This document shows positions 51,763-60,601 of a stretch of 64,000 nucleotides of DNA, one piece after another. The stretch is taken from contig JAHCBC010000002.1 of assembly GCA_019634595.1 (NCBI GenBank), positions 992,001-1,056,000 of the forward strand, read 5' to 3'. The translations under genes were made by a program, and so were the position numbers. Each line of letters opens with the position of its first letter. Position 1 is the first letter of the stretch. The stretch is from Akkermansiaceae bacterium (GTDB lineage Bacteria; Verrucomicrobiota; Verrucomicrobiia; Verrucomicrobiales; Akkermansiaceae). The notes under the pieces were generated by a model that was given only the letters and a program-made list of their open reading frames with translations, was not told the DNA's origin and searched no databases.

Positions 51763-52359
51763 ATGAAACCTGCCCTCCTGTTGCTTTCCTTTCTGGTCGC
51801 CAGCCTGTTCACCACGAGCTGCGCCACCTTCCCGAAGAACCAGCTTCCCAAGGTTTCAGCCACTCCCGCCTCCGGAGCGAAAAAGGTATCCCTCACTTAC
51901 TCCCTCAAGTCCGGCCATGACCTGACTGGCAGCCGCACGGAAGGCACGGCCCAGCAGAACGGCATCTATGAAAAGGCGCTGGTCTCCGCCATGGAGAAGA
52001 GCGGGCGTTTCTCCTCCGTGAAGTCCGGCAAGGGCGGTGCCGTCCATCTGGATGTGGACATGCTCAACCACGGCAACGGCGGGCTGGCCTTCGTCTCCGG
52101 TTTCATTTCCGGCTTCTCCCTCTTCACCATCCCGGGCGGTGGCTCTGACAACTACACCCTCACCGCCAATGCCCGGACCTCCTCCGGCAGATCCCGCGAA
52201 TACCGTCTGGACGATGGCGTGACCACCGTCTTCTGGCTGCCGCTGATTTTTGCCGCGCCCTTCGCCAATCCGCAGCAGGTCATGCCGCAGGTGCAGGAAA
52301 ACATGTTCGCGAATCTGGTCCCCGCATTGGAAAAAGACGGCCTCATCCCCCGGAACTGA
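51763..52359 (+). CDS. Lipoprotein of unknown function
   Basis: A 198-residue predicted lipoprotein: signal peptide MKPALLLLSFLVASLFTTSC with a lipobox ending at Cys20. The mature part shows a tandem of beta segments (KKVSLTYSLKSGHDLTG, AVHLDVDMLNHGNG, TLTANARTSSGRSREYRL) and a hydrophobic strand VFWLPLIFAAPFA in the C-terminal half. The layout is similar to outer-membrane lipoproteins of unknown function in this phylum. It is 57 bp after the frameshifted gene and faces the large gene at 52381. Confidence 0.75.
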   Translation: MKPALLLLSFLVASLFTTSCATFPKNQLPKVSATPASGAKKVSLTYSLKSGHDLTGSRTEGTAQQNGIYEKALVSAMEKSGRFSSVKSGKGGAVHLDVDMLNHGNGGLAFVSGFISGFSLFTIPGGGSDNYTLTANARTSSGRSREYRLDDGVTTVFWLPLIFAAPFANPQQVMPQVQENMFANLVPALEKDGLIPRN

Positions 52360-52380
52360 GCGCGTCCGTTTCCCGGGGGA

Positions 52381-54030
52381 TCAGTCCGTGGACCCTCCGG
52401 AGGCCTTCACCCGGAGAAATCCTTTGTTGCCGGTCATGGGGATCGAGCGCTGGATGGTTTCAAAGGGTTCCCAACCCGTGAGGGTGTCGGATGTCTCGAT
52501 GTCGAAGTCGATGTCCACGCCGGTTCCTGTTTTGCGCAGCAGCACCCCGCCGAAGCGGAGATCCTGGATGCTGTTCTCGTCGTAGAGGCCGAAGTCGATG
52601 GGCGACGCCTGGATCTGGGACAGGTGGTTGGAGCGGATCGCGCCGGCGAGGGCGGAGTAATCCACCGAGGGATCGAGCCCGTATCCTGCCACCCAGGCAT
52701 CCGGCACGCCGTCGTTGTTGGAATCCTGCCCCGGATCGATCAGCCGGAAGGTGATTTCCCCCGCCAGATCCGCGCTGCTTTCCTGCCAGGGGGCATCGGT
52801 CAGGGACGCGGGGTCCCGTGTGTCATCGGAAGCGGTGTAGGCGGTTCCGGATGGATAGGGGTTGTCGTTCCTGGCAACCACCGCGCAGTGGGTGTGGTTG
52901 CCGCTGGTGAGCCCGAGGTTCTCGATGGAGGCGTAGGCGATGTAGTGTTTCCCCGGGGTCACGGGCAGGTCCAGGCCGGGAAAGGTGATGGTTTCGTTCC
53001 CGCCGGTTTCCGGGATGGTCTTGGTGGTGGATTCAAACAACGCACCGCCTGTGGGCCGCCTGAGGAGCGGATCCCACTCCGCGATGGTGAGGATGAAATC
53101 CGCCGGCTTGTCAGCGGTGGGGTTGATCCCGTTGAACCTGGCGTCCCGGAAAACAAAGCTCACCGAGCCGAGTGCCTGCGCCGTCGGCGGAGCCAGAAAG
53201 GACTGTCCCACGGTATGCCGGTGGAGCGGTGCTTCGAACCCTTCGTCCACCACTCCATCCTGGTCGTCGTCGATGCTGTTGCCGGGGATGTCGCCATGGG
53301 TGCCGAATGGGATCTGGATGGGGGTTCCCCCGCCGGGATCCGCAGTGAGTCCGTCAGGAACGGGAGACGCTTCGAGGATCAGCGACAGATCCCTGGAGGG
53401 GCTGGCGAGCCATGCTTCGGCAGCCACTCCGCCGATGCCCGTGGTTCCGTTGGTCTTGGTGACAAGCTGCCCGCCCGCATAGGGATTCCCATCCCGGCTG
53501 GCCACGGCCAGCAGGGTGTGGTTTCCCCTGGAAGGGGCGGGATCCTGGAGGATGAGGAAGATCACATGGGGGGCGTTGGCCTGGAGGGAGATGTTTCCGG
53601 TGGGGATCACATGGTCGTGGAACTGCCCGTCTTGTGGCGGTGTGATCACTCCGGACTGGAACAGGACATTTCCCGTCGGGCGGAGTTCCGCTTCATCCCA
53701 TGCCATCAGAACCACCTTGAAGGGGGCGTCGATGTCATGCTCGGGGACTGCTCCGGAAAATTTCGTGTCCACCGTGCGGACAGTGACCTGGCTGAGGATG
53801 GGAAAGCCGGGAGGCAGTCTGAACGTCTGTCCCACGATGTGATGGATCGAAACAGGATCCTCCTCATCCGTCACTCCGTCCTGATCATCGTCAACGGAGT
53901 TTCCGGGAGTTTCGCCGTGATAACCGAATGGCGTGAGGGAGGCGGAACCTGCGGAGCGGGTGTCGATCAAGGTGCTTCCCAGTGCCGGTCCGGCGAACAT
54001 GAGGATGGCGGGGACGATCCGGGAGTTCAT
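52381..54030 (-). CDS. Large secreted protein with two homologous Asp-rich domains
   Basis: A 549-residue exported protein. The ATG at 54030 starts a signal peptide (MNSRIVPAILMFAGPALG). Two homologous units follow, beginning GYHGETPGNSVDDDQDGVTDEEDP and GTHGDIPGNSIDDDQDGVVDEGF. Each carries a DDDQDGV Ca-binding-type motif as in type 3/EF-hand-like repeats. Each is followed by a beta domain with HTVGQSF and an FxxxxARFNG-like strand. A third, shorter region (DPGQDSNNDGVPDAWVAGYGLDP) also contains an Asp-rich loop. The C-terminal end has no PEP-CTERM tail. Probably a Ca-stabilised extracellular protein of unknown function. Confidence 0.78.
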   Translation of the reverse strand: MNSRIVPAILMFAGPALGSTLIDTRSAGSASLTPFGYHGETPGNSVDDDQDGVTDEEDPVSIHHIVGQTFRLPPGFPILSQVTVRTVDTKFSGAVPEHDIDAPFKVVLMAWDEAELRPTGNVLFQSGVITPPQDGQFHDHVIPTGNISLQANAPHVIFLILQDPAPSRGNHTLLAVASRDGNPYAGGQLVTKTNGTTGIGGVAAEAWLASPSRDLSLILEASPVPDGLTADPGGGTPIQIPFGTHGDIPGNSIDDDQDGVVDEGFEAPLHRHTVGQSFLAPPTAQALGSVSFVFRDARFNGINPTADKPADFILTIAEWDPLLRRPTGGALFESTTKTIPETGGNETITFPGLDLPVTPGKHYIAYASIENLGLTSGNHTHCAVVARNDNPYPSGTAYTASDDTRDPASLTDAPWQESSADLAGEITFRLIDPGQDSNNDGVPDAWVAGYGLDPSVDYSALAGAIRSNHLSQIQASPIDFGLYDENSIQDLRFGGVLLRKTGTGVDIDFDIETSDTLTGWEPFETIQRSIPMTGNKGFLRVKASGGSTD

Positions 54031-54154
54031 CGCCTGCCATGCTACCAGATCCATCTCCCGGGAATCAAGGATTCCTTTGCCATGGTGTGCCCTGGGATTT
54101 CCCCCCGGCCCGTGGCCATTGACAAAGGGACGGTCGGTCGCCTTAGTTCCGCCC

Positions 54155-55117
54155 ATGAATCAAATTCATGTTGGGATCGTGGGCTATGGAAATCTTGGGC
54201 GGGGCGCGGAGGCGGCCATTTCGATCAGCCAGGACATGGAGCTGAAGGCGGTATTCAGCCGCCGTGAGCTGGATCATCCGCTGTATGCGGCGATGGACGG
54301 AATCCTGGCGTGGAAGGACAAGCTGGACGTGCTGATCCTCTGTGGCGGCTCCGCCACCGACCTGCCGGTGCAAGGACCGGAACTGGCGGAGCATTTTACG
54401 ATCGTGGACAGCTTCGACACCCACGCCCGCATTCCGGAATACCATGCGACGGTGGACCGAGCGGCGGACAAAAGTGGGAAGATCGCCGTCATTTCCACCG
54501 GCTGGGATCCGGGCCTGTTCTCGATCATGCGCGTGCTGTTCGAGGCGGTACTGCCTCAGGGCAAGGAATACACGTTCTGGGGCAAAGGGGTAAGTCAGGG
54601 CCACTCCGATGCGATCCGCCGGGTGCCCGGTGTGCGGGATGGCCGGCAATACACCATCCCGTCGGACGCGGCGCTGGAACAGGTGCGCGGTGGCGGGAAT
54701 CCGGATCTGTCCACCCGGGAAAAGCACACCCGCGTTTGCCATGTGGTGCTGGAAGACGGCGCGGATGCGGCGGCGGTGGAAAGCGAGATCGTCAGCATGC
54801 CGAACTACTTCGCGGACTATGACACCACCGTGAATTTCATCAGCCCGGAGGAACTGCAGCGCGACCATGCGGGCCTGCCGCACGGAGGATTCGTCCTGCG
54901 GTCCGGTGAGACGACGTCCGGCAACAAGCACCTGGTCGAGTTCGGCATCAAACTGGACAGCAATCCGGAGTTCACTTCCAGTGTGCTCATCGCCTATGCC
55001 CGCGCGGCGGTCCGTCTTTCCCGGCGCGGGGAAAGCGGCGCCCGCACCGTGTTCGATATTCCGGTGGGACTCCTTTCGCCGCATTCCGCGGAGGAGTTGA
55101 GGAAAGCCGCGCTGTGA
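54155..55117 (+). CDS. ddh: meso-Diaminopimelate D-dehydrogenase
   Basis: This NADPH-dependent enzyme makes meso-diaminopimelate directly from tetrahydrodipicolinate in one step of lysine and peptidoglycan synthesis. The 320-residue protein begins MNQIHVGIVGYGNLGRGAE, the Rossmann motif, and continues with LILCGGSATDLPVQGPELAEHF, NTVDSFDTHARIPEYH-like sequence and STGWDPGLFSIMRVL, then FWGKGVSQGHSDAIRRVPGV, signatures of the Ddh family. The ATG at 54155 is preferred since the frame extends upstream to 53933 only through the preceding divergent gene. It is a single gene here, with no dap cluster. Confidence 0.93.
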   Translation: MNQIHVGIVGYGNLGRGAEAAISISQDMELKAVFSRRELDHPLYAAMDGILAWKDKLDVLILCGGSATDLPVQGPELAEHFTIVDSFDTHARIPEYHATVDRAADKSGKIAVISTGWDPGLFSIMRVLFEAVLPQGKEYTFWGKGVSQGHSDAIRRVPGVRDGRQYTIPSDAALEQVRGGGNPDLSTREKHTRVCHVVLEDGADAAAVESEIVSMPNYFADYDTTVNFISPEELQRDHAGLPHGGFVLRSGETTSGNKHLVEFGIKLDSNPEFTSSVLIAYARAAVRLSRRGESGARTVFDIPVGLLSPHSAEELRKAAL

Positions 55118-55159
55118 TCCTCCGGATGCCTCTTCGGTCAGGGTTGGACACTTCCGGCC

Positions 55160-55840
55160 CTACTGCGGGGCTGTCAGCGCCCTGCCATTGTCCTGTGGGC
55201 CGAGGTGTTCGAGAAACGGCACTGTCTTTTTCGCCCACGTGACGGGATCCGGGTAGTCATGGGCGTCCTCGCCGAAGCTGCTCTGGAGCATCTCCGTGTC
55301 GATGATGCCAGGGTTCAGCGCCACCGCGGCCATCCCGCGGGGGAGTTCCTGGGACAGCGCCTGGGTGAGTCCTTCCACGCCCCACTTCGTGCAGCAATAA
55401 GGCGCGACCTCCGGTGAGGTGGAACGGCCCCAGCCTGAGGAAAAATTCACCACCACCCCGCTGCCGCGGCCGGTCATCGCGGGGAGGAAGGCCCACAGCA
55501 CATGGTGGATGCCTTTCAGGTTCACGTCGATGACGCGGGAGAATTCTTCCGGTGGCACCTCCCACAGCGGGGCGTTGGCGTTGATGACGGCCGCATTGTT
55601 CAGCAGCAGATCCGGTGCGCCGGGGCCGTCCATCACATCCTGGGCGAAGGCGGCGACCTCTGCGGAAGAGGTCACATCGCACTGCCGGATGAAATGCCCG
55701 TCCCCCAGCTCCTCCGCCAGCCGGGCGGCTGCATCCGCTTTCGTTCCACAGCCGGAGACTTTCCAGCCGCGGGCCGCGAACGAGCGGGCCATTGCGAGGC
55801 CCAAGCCACGCGTGCATCCGGTGATGAGGACGTGTTTCAT
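55160..55840 (-). CDS. Short-chain dehydrogenase/reductase
   Basis: A 226-residue SDR oxidoreductase. The NAD(P) motif is TGCTRGLG at residues about 7-14, NNAAV follows, and the catalytic region has FSSGWGRSTSPEVAPYCCTKWGVEGL with Ser, Tyr and Lys (YCCTK). The substrate is unknown. The ATG at 55840 places the TGxxxGxG motif at the usual distance; an upstream GTG frame extension to 55882 is not supported. It sits alone between ddh and the phosphotransferase. Confidence 0.9.
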   Translation of the reverse strand: MKHVLITGCTRGLGLAMARSFAARGWKVSGCGTKADAAARLAEELGDGHFIRQCDVTSSAEVAAFAQDVMDGPGAPDLLLNNAAVINANAPLWEVPPEEFSRVIDVNLKGIHHVLWAFLPAMTGRGSGVVVNFSSGWGRSTSPEVAPYCCTKWGVEGLTQALSQELPRGMAAVALNPGIIDTEMLQSSFGEDAHDYPDPVTWAKKTVPFLEHLGPQDNGRALTAPQ

Positions 55841-55920
55841 GGCATATTCCCTACCTGATCTGTTGGGGGAATGCACCCGCATTCCATCAAACCGTTATCG
55901 CTTGATCGCAAGGCTCGCGC

Positions 55921-56823
55921 ATGGTCCATCTCCGTGGCCTCCACATGCCACTCCAAGAACCCGCCGCCGCCATCCATGCCGCCACGGAAACCGCCAGGAA
56001 CCATGGCGTGGTTCCGGACCGGTGTGAGATCCTCCAGCGGGCGAACACCCTGGTGTTGCGCCTGACGGAGACATTGGTCGCGCGTGTCGTGCTGGATCTG
56101 GATGGTCCGCGCCAAGGATTGGAGTGGTTCGGTCGGGAGAATGCCGTGGCCCGCCACCTCGCGGAGCTGGGGGCACCGGTCATCCCCATGCATCCGGACA
56201 TCCCTCCCGGCCCGCATGAACACTCGGGCTACCCGATCAATTTCTGGCAATATGTCACGCGGGTGGACGCGGAGCCTTCGCCACGGGAGATCGGCCGGAC
56301 CTTGTTCCGCTGCCACGAACTCCTGCGCTCGTTCCGCGGTGAACTTCCGGAGCTGGCCATCCTGGTGGAGAGTCTGAACCTTCTGGACACCTTGGAGGAA
56401 AAGTCCGCGTTCCCTGCCTCCGTCATCCGGTTGTTGCGGGAGCGGCTGGTTTCCTCGCTGGCGGCATTGCGGAGTTTTCCGATGCAGCCGCTGCATGGCG
56501 ACGCCCATCCGGGCAACCTCATGAACACCACCGGCGGGCTGCTATGGACGGATTGGGAGGATACCTTTTCAGGTCCAGTGGAGTGGGACCTCGCCTCCAT
56601 CATCTGGAATGCCCGGCTGCTGGATGAGGACCATGAAACGGCGGACGGCATCCTTTCCGCCTACGAGGCGGAAGGTGGCATCATCCATCCGGACGCGCTG
56701 CACCACGGCATGGTCGCACGGGCGGCGGTGATGACCACCTGGTATCCCATCCTCTATCCGGAACCATCTGCGGAGCGTCAGGAAAAGCTCCGGCGGCGGC
56801 TGGAGTGGCTGGAGACCTGCTGA
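55921..56823 (+). CDS. Aminoglycoside phosphotransferase-type kinase
   Basis: A 300-residue APH/choline-kinase-fold phosphotransferase. The catalytic loop is LHGDAHPGNLMNT and the Mg-binding motif is LWTDWEDTFSGPVEWDLA. The N-terminal lobe has the ATP-binding strands (VRVVLDLDGP). Relatives phosphorylate small molecules such as choline, homoserine, or drugs; none is indicated here. The start could also be the ATG at 55945. It is divergent from the SDR gene, 80 bp away. Confidence 0.85.
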   Translation: MVHLRGLHMPLQEPAAAIHAATETARNHGVVPDRCEILQRANTLVLRLTETLVARVVLDLDGPRQGLEWFGRENAVARHLAELGAPVIPMHPDIPPGPHEHSGYPINFWQYVTRVDAEPSPREIGRTLFRCHELLRSFRGELPELAILVESLNLLDTLEEKSAFPASVIRLLRERLVSSLAALRSFPMQPLHGDAHPGNLMNTTGGLLWTDWEDTFSGPVEWDLASIIWNARLLDEDHETADGILSAYEAEGGIIHPDALHHGMVARAAVMTTWYPILYPEPSAERQEKLRRRLEWLETC

Positions 56824-56914
56824 GCGCGAGGCCTTTGTGGCGGGCGAGCGGGAACGTGTGACAAATGCGTTTCTCTTGCACATTTGCGGGCGGCTTCCAC
56901 AGTTCTGCCCGCCC

Positions 56915-58903
56915 ATGACCTCATCCGCGTCCCCAAGTCCCGGCTGGCACCGGTTCCTCACCCAACTCGCCATGGTGGTCCGCCTGATCCTGTGGATCCT
57001 CGTCTGCCTCTGCATTTCACGCGGGCTGCTGGTCTGGCTCAACCGCCACGCCATGGATGGTGCGACCACAGGTTTGGACTATCTCGAAGCCATGGCCGTC
57101 GGCCTGCGGTTCGATGGCCGGATCGCCGCATTCCTGGTGACCCCGTCCGTCATTCTCAGCGCGCTGTGTCTGAAATTCGATCTCACGAAGGCGACCCGCC
57201 GCACCACGCTGGCCGCGGGTTTCATTTTCACCATCCTGTGGCTGCTCCTCGGCACCATCACGCTCGGTTATTTCAGGGAGTATCACAACCAGTTCGACCC
57301 CCACGTGCTGGGCGTGGTCTATGATGACTTCGACGCGGTGGTGCAGACCATCTGGAAGACCTATCCGGTCGTGCGTGGCATCCTGGTGTTGCTGGCGCTC
57401 ATGGCCGGTCTCTGCTGGCTGATGAGGCGCTGGGTGCTGCTGGATATCCCGAGCCGCTTTCCCGCCGCCCCCCGTGCGCTGCCGGGCAGAATCGCGTGGA
57501 CGCTGGCGATTCTCTTTGTGCTGGTCGTGGGTCTCCGCGGGGCCGTGAAAGGAAGGCCCGTGCAGGAGAAAGACGCGGGCTGCACCGGTGACCAGGTGCT
57601 CAACCGCTGCGTGGTGAATCCGTTTTTCGCCCTGCACTACGCCATCGGCGCGCACCGCAGGTTGATGGACCAGGGTGGGCTGGACCAGTATCTGGACGAA
57701 AAGGAACTGATGTCCGCCTTTCGCGAGTTCGCCGGAACGGATGATCTGAAAACGGTGGACGACGCTTTCCTGAAGAAAGCCGCGGGACCGTCAGGACCGA
57801 GGCCGCAGCACATCTTCGTCGTGCTGCTCGAAAGCTATGACGGCTGGACGATGATGCCGGCGCATGCCGCGTGGGACATCGCGCCGAACATGCTGCGTCT
57901 CGGGGAGGAAGGGGCGCGGGTCACCCGGTTCGTCGCCGCCTCGCGCAGCACCATGACGTCGCTGTCATCCGTCATCTCCGGCCTGGCGGATGCCGGTGTC
58001 ATCACCAACGAACGCTCCCGCCCCGGGCAGCCTCCGTTCGCCACTTCGGTCGCCGCGCAGATGAACGGCCTCGGTTTTGAAACGCACTTCTTCTACTCCG
58101 GTCTGGGCACCTGGCAGAGGGTGGAGGATTTCGCGAAAGAACAGGGCTTCAAGCACACCCACATGGGACCGGACATGCCCAACAGTCCCGGCTCGAACGA
58201 ATGGGGCGTCACCGACCGTGACCTCTACCAATACATCGAGAAGACCATCCGCCCGGACGTTCCCAGCTTCAGCGTGATCATGACCGCCTCCAACCACCGG
58301 CCGTTCAGCATCGATCTGGCGAAGGAAGGTTGCGAGGTGAAGGTGCCGGCGACTGGCTACCCGGCCTTCGACGAGGGAAATGCCACCCTGCGGATGCTGG
58401 GCCACCACAAGTACTCCGACAAATGCGTGGGCGAGTTCGTGGAGCGGATGGATGCGAAAGCCCCCGGTTGCTTCTTCGCACTTACAGCGGACCACTGGGG
58501 GCGTGCGTTCCCCGGACCCCGCCCCACCATGATGGAGCAGGCCTTGGTTCCACTGGTCCTCTGGCAGAAAGGACGGACTTTCCCCGATCTCTCAGGCGTG
58601 GGAGGCAGCCACTATGATCTTGGAGCCACCGTCATCGAGCTGGTCGCCCCGCAGGGTGCATCCTATTACGCCATCGGGAGAAACCTCCTTGGGGCGAATC
58701 CTCCGGTCCACGCCCAGTCCCGGCTGTGGGACATCGGTCCGGATTCGATCGTCGCGATGGGAGGCGAGGGGCGGATGGAGACGCTGGATGGCAAGACCTT
58801 GGCCCAGCCTCCGGCGGATCTCCCGCAACAGCTCCGCCTCTACAATCTCGTCCACGGCCTGTCGTGGTGGAGGCTGATCGAAGGGAACGAATTCCCGAAG
58901 TAG
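56915..58903 (+). CDS. LTA synthase-like sulfatase/phosphoglycerol transferase
   Basis: A 662-residue membrane enzyme. It has about five N-terminal helices (from residue 20 to about 195), then a periplasmic sulfatase-fold domain. The nucleophile region reads HIFVVLLESYDGWTMMP, followed by FVAASRSTMTSLSSVISGLADAG (probable active-site Ser/Thr). The later metal-binding motif is LTADHWGRAFPG. Relatives are OpgB/LtaS-like phosphoglycerol or phosphoethanolamine transferases. The ATG at 56915 is preferred because the first helix starts soon after. The 3' end faces the alpha/beta hydrolase with 10 bp between them. Confidence 0.83.
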   Translation: MTSSASPSPGWHRFLTQLAMVVRLILWILVCLCISRGLLVWLNRHAMDGATTGLDYLEAMAVGLRFDGRIAAFLVTPSVILSALCLKFDLTKATRRTTLAAGFIFTILWLLLGTITLGYFREYHNQFDPHVLGVVYDDFDAVVQTIWKTYPVVRGILVLLALMAGLCWLMRRWVLLDIPSRFPAAPRALPGRIAWTLAILFVLVVGLRGAVKGRPVQEKDAGCTGDQVLNRCVVNPFFALHYAIGAHRRLMDQGGLDQYLDEKELMSAFREFAGTDDLKTVDDAFLKKAAGPSGPRPQHIFVVLLESYDGWTMMPAHAAWDIAPNMLRLGEEGARVTRFVAASRSTMTSLSSVISGLADAGVITNERSRPGQPPFATSVAAQMNGLGFETHFFYSGLGTWQRVEDFAKEQGFKHTHMGPDMPNSPGSNEWGVTDRDLYQYIEKTIRPDVPSFSVIMTASNHRPFSIDLAKEGCEVKVPATGYPAFDEGNATLRMLGHHKYSDKCVGEFVERMDAKAPGCFFALTADHWGRAFPGPRPTMMEQALVPLVLWQKGRTFPDLSGVGGSHYDLGATVIELVAPQGASYYAIGRNLLGANPPVHAQSRLWDIGPDSIVAMGGEGRMETLDGKTLAQPPADLPQQLRLYNLVHGLSWWRLIEGNEFPK

Positions 58904-58913
58904 GCTCCATCAC

Positions 58914-59771
58914 TCAACGGTCCGGATTCGTCGGGGAAAGATGCCCCAGCATGAAACGCACCACCGGAGCGGGGTCGTCCAATCCGTGGGGGTGGTGGCC
59001 CGCGGCGTGATGGAGGACGGTGATGTCGCCGCCCAGCTCCCGGTAGCGCTTTGCCAGGATGGCGGTGTTTTCCGCCACCGGCACCACATCATCCGCATCC
59101 CCCACCACATGGAGGAGCGGAACCTTTGCCGCCGCGAGGCGTGCGAGTGGTTTTTCATCGAGGGCGTTTTCCTGGAATGCCTTCGCCTCCTCATCGCTTT
59201 TCCAGCCGTAGAGATTCTTCGCGTGCTGCCAGTCCTTCGGGCTTCCCTTGCCCTTGCCAAATCCGCCCGGCCAGCTTTTCAGGTCACAGACCGGTGCATC
59301 CCCGTAGATGAAGACGACCTTGTCCGGGTTCCGCTGTGCCCAGCGGTAGGCCATGAAACCGCCACGGGAAATGCCGATGAGCCCCACCTTCGCGGCGAAC
59401 CCTTTTGAGACCATTACCTTGTGGAACTCGTCCATCAGCCGGAGCTGCTCCTCGCAGCCCAACCGGTTGAAATCACTGATGTGCGCGTGATGGATGCCCT
59501 TTTCCAGCAACTGCGGAACACCGGTCCGGTCCGTGAAGGCATCCGGAAACTCCGTGCACCAGGTCCACGGCCTGCCCGGCAGGGGATTGGCCGGTTCCAC
59601 CACCCATGCCTTGTGGCCGGACACTTCGAATTTGTGCCGGGTATGGCCGCGCCATTGGTCCGTGGTCCCGGGGGCGGAGACGGTGGATGGTGCCTGCGCG
59701 CTTCCTGCAGTTGGGAGAAGGAACACCGCGAGGGCGACGAGCAGGGAGGTGATGGATCGGGAACGGCTCAT
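58914..59771 (-). CDS. Secreted alpha/beta hydrolase
   Basis: A 285-residue exported hydrolase of the dienelactone/prolyl oligopeptidase-like type. The signal peptide (MSRSRSITSLLVALAVFLLPTAGSAQ) starts at ATG 59771. The nucleophile elbow is GLIGISRGGFMA with the Ser in GISRG, and the catalytic Asp and His are in LLHVVGDADDVVP and HHAAGHHPHG. Such enzymes are commonly annotated as carbohydrate esterases in this phylum, but the substrate is unknown. Its start lies 108 bp from the thioredoxin lipoprotein gene, on the other strand. Confidence 0.85.
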   Translation of the reverse strand: MSRSRSITSLLVALAVFLLPTAGSAQAPSTVSAPGTTDQWRGHTRHKFEVSGHKAWVVEPANPLPGRPWTWCTEFPDAFTDRTGVPQLLEKGIHHAHISDFNRLGCEEQLRLMDEFHKVMVSKGFAAKVGLIGISRGGFMAYRWAQRNPDKVVFIYGDAPVCDLKSWPGGFGKGKGSPKDWQHAKNLYGWKSDEEAKAFQENALDEKPLARLAAAKVPLLHVVGDADDVVPVAENTAILAKRYRELGGDITVLHHAAGHHPHGLDDPAPVVRFMLGHLSPTNPDR

Positions 59772-59879
59772 GGAATGGGAATCACCCTCATACGGAAGGA
59801 GATCGGGATTGTTTGCTTCGGGTGTCCGGCCGGGATGGAAGCTCGACATTTCATTGGGTGGGGTGGACATTCAGGGCAT

Positions 59880-60560
59880 ATGAAGTGGTCCGTTCCATCC
59901 GCCTCCGTGTTGGCCCTGGTGATGATGACACTGCCTTCCTGTGAAAAGGTGAAGGAGATCGCGGACAAGGTCGCTCCCCAGAAACAAACGGAAGCGAAGG
60001 CCACTCCTCCTGAAGCCACCGAGAACCAGACGCCGCCGATGCTGGGGAAGCTGAAGGAAAAAATGGAGACGTACCGCGGTGCTGCCGTCACATCCCCTGC
60101 GGTGAGTAACCTGGGGGAGAATGATTACGAATCGTTCATCACCACACGTGGCAAGCTGGTGGTGGTGGACTACCATGCGGATTGGTGCGGTCCCTGCAAG
60201 ATGCTGTCACCGGTGCTGGAGCGGCTGGCCGCTGAGTCCGGGGGGAAGGTGATCATCGGAAAGATCGATGTGGATGCGAACCCCACGCTCGCGGAAAAGG
60301 CGGGGATACGCAGCATCCCGGATGTGCGGGTTTTCCGGGATGGCAAGCAGGTGGATCGTTTCATCGGCGTGCTGAAGGAAGGCGACATCCGGAAGATGTT
60401 CGCGAAGCATTCCGCCGGATTGGAAACCAAGGCCCCGGCCGTGGCTGATGGCGGAGCGACCTCGCCCGCTGCCACCGGACCGGCGTCCGCGGCAGGGACA
60501 TCCCCCACCTTCCAGCGCATGGACAAGAACTGGATGCCCCCGGGAATCCAGAAACGCTGA
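59880..60560 (+). CDS. Thioredoxin-domain lipoprotein
   Basis: A 226-residue lipoprotein: signal peptide MKWSVPSASVLALVMMTLPSC with Cys21, then a short charged linker and a thioredoxin domain (about residues 85-185) with DWCGPCKML. GIRSIPDVRVF is the cis-Pro region. The C-terminal 40 residues are low-complexity Ala/Pro/Thr. It should act as a thiol reductant or oxidant tethered to the membrane. The ATG at 59880 is chosen for the signal peptide; the frame is open far upstream. Confidence 0.88.
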   Translation: MKWSVPSASVLALVMMTLPSCEKVKEIADKVAPQKQTEAKATPPEATENQTPPMLGKLKEKMETYRGAAVTSPAVSNLGENDYESFITTRGKLVVVDYHADWCGPCKMLSPVLERLAAESGGKVIIGKIDVDANPTLAEKAGIRSIPDVRVFRDGKQVDRFIGVLKEGDIRKMFAKHSAGLETKAPAVADGGATSPAATGPASAAGTSPTFQRMDKNWMPPGIQKR

Positions 60561-60601
60561 AAGCCGGCAAGACGGGGGATTCCGCGAGCGTTTCATCCGG
60601 A

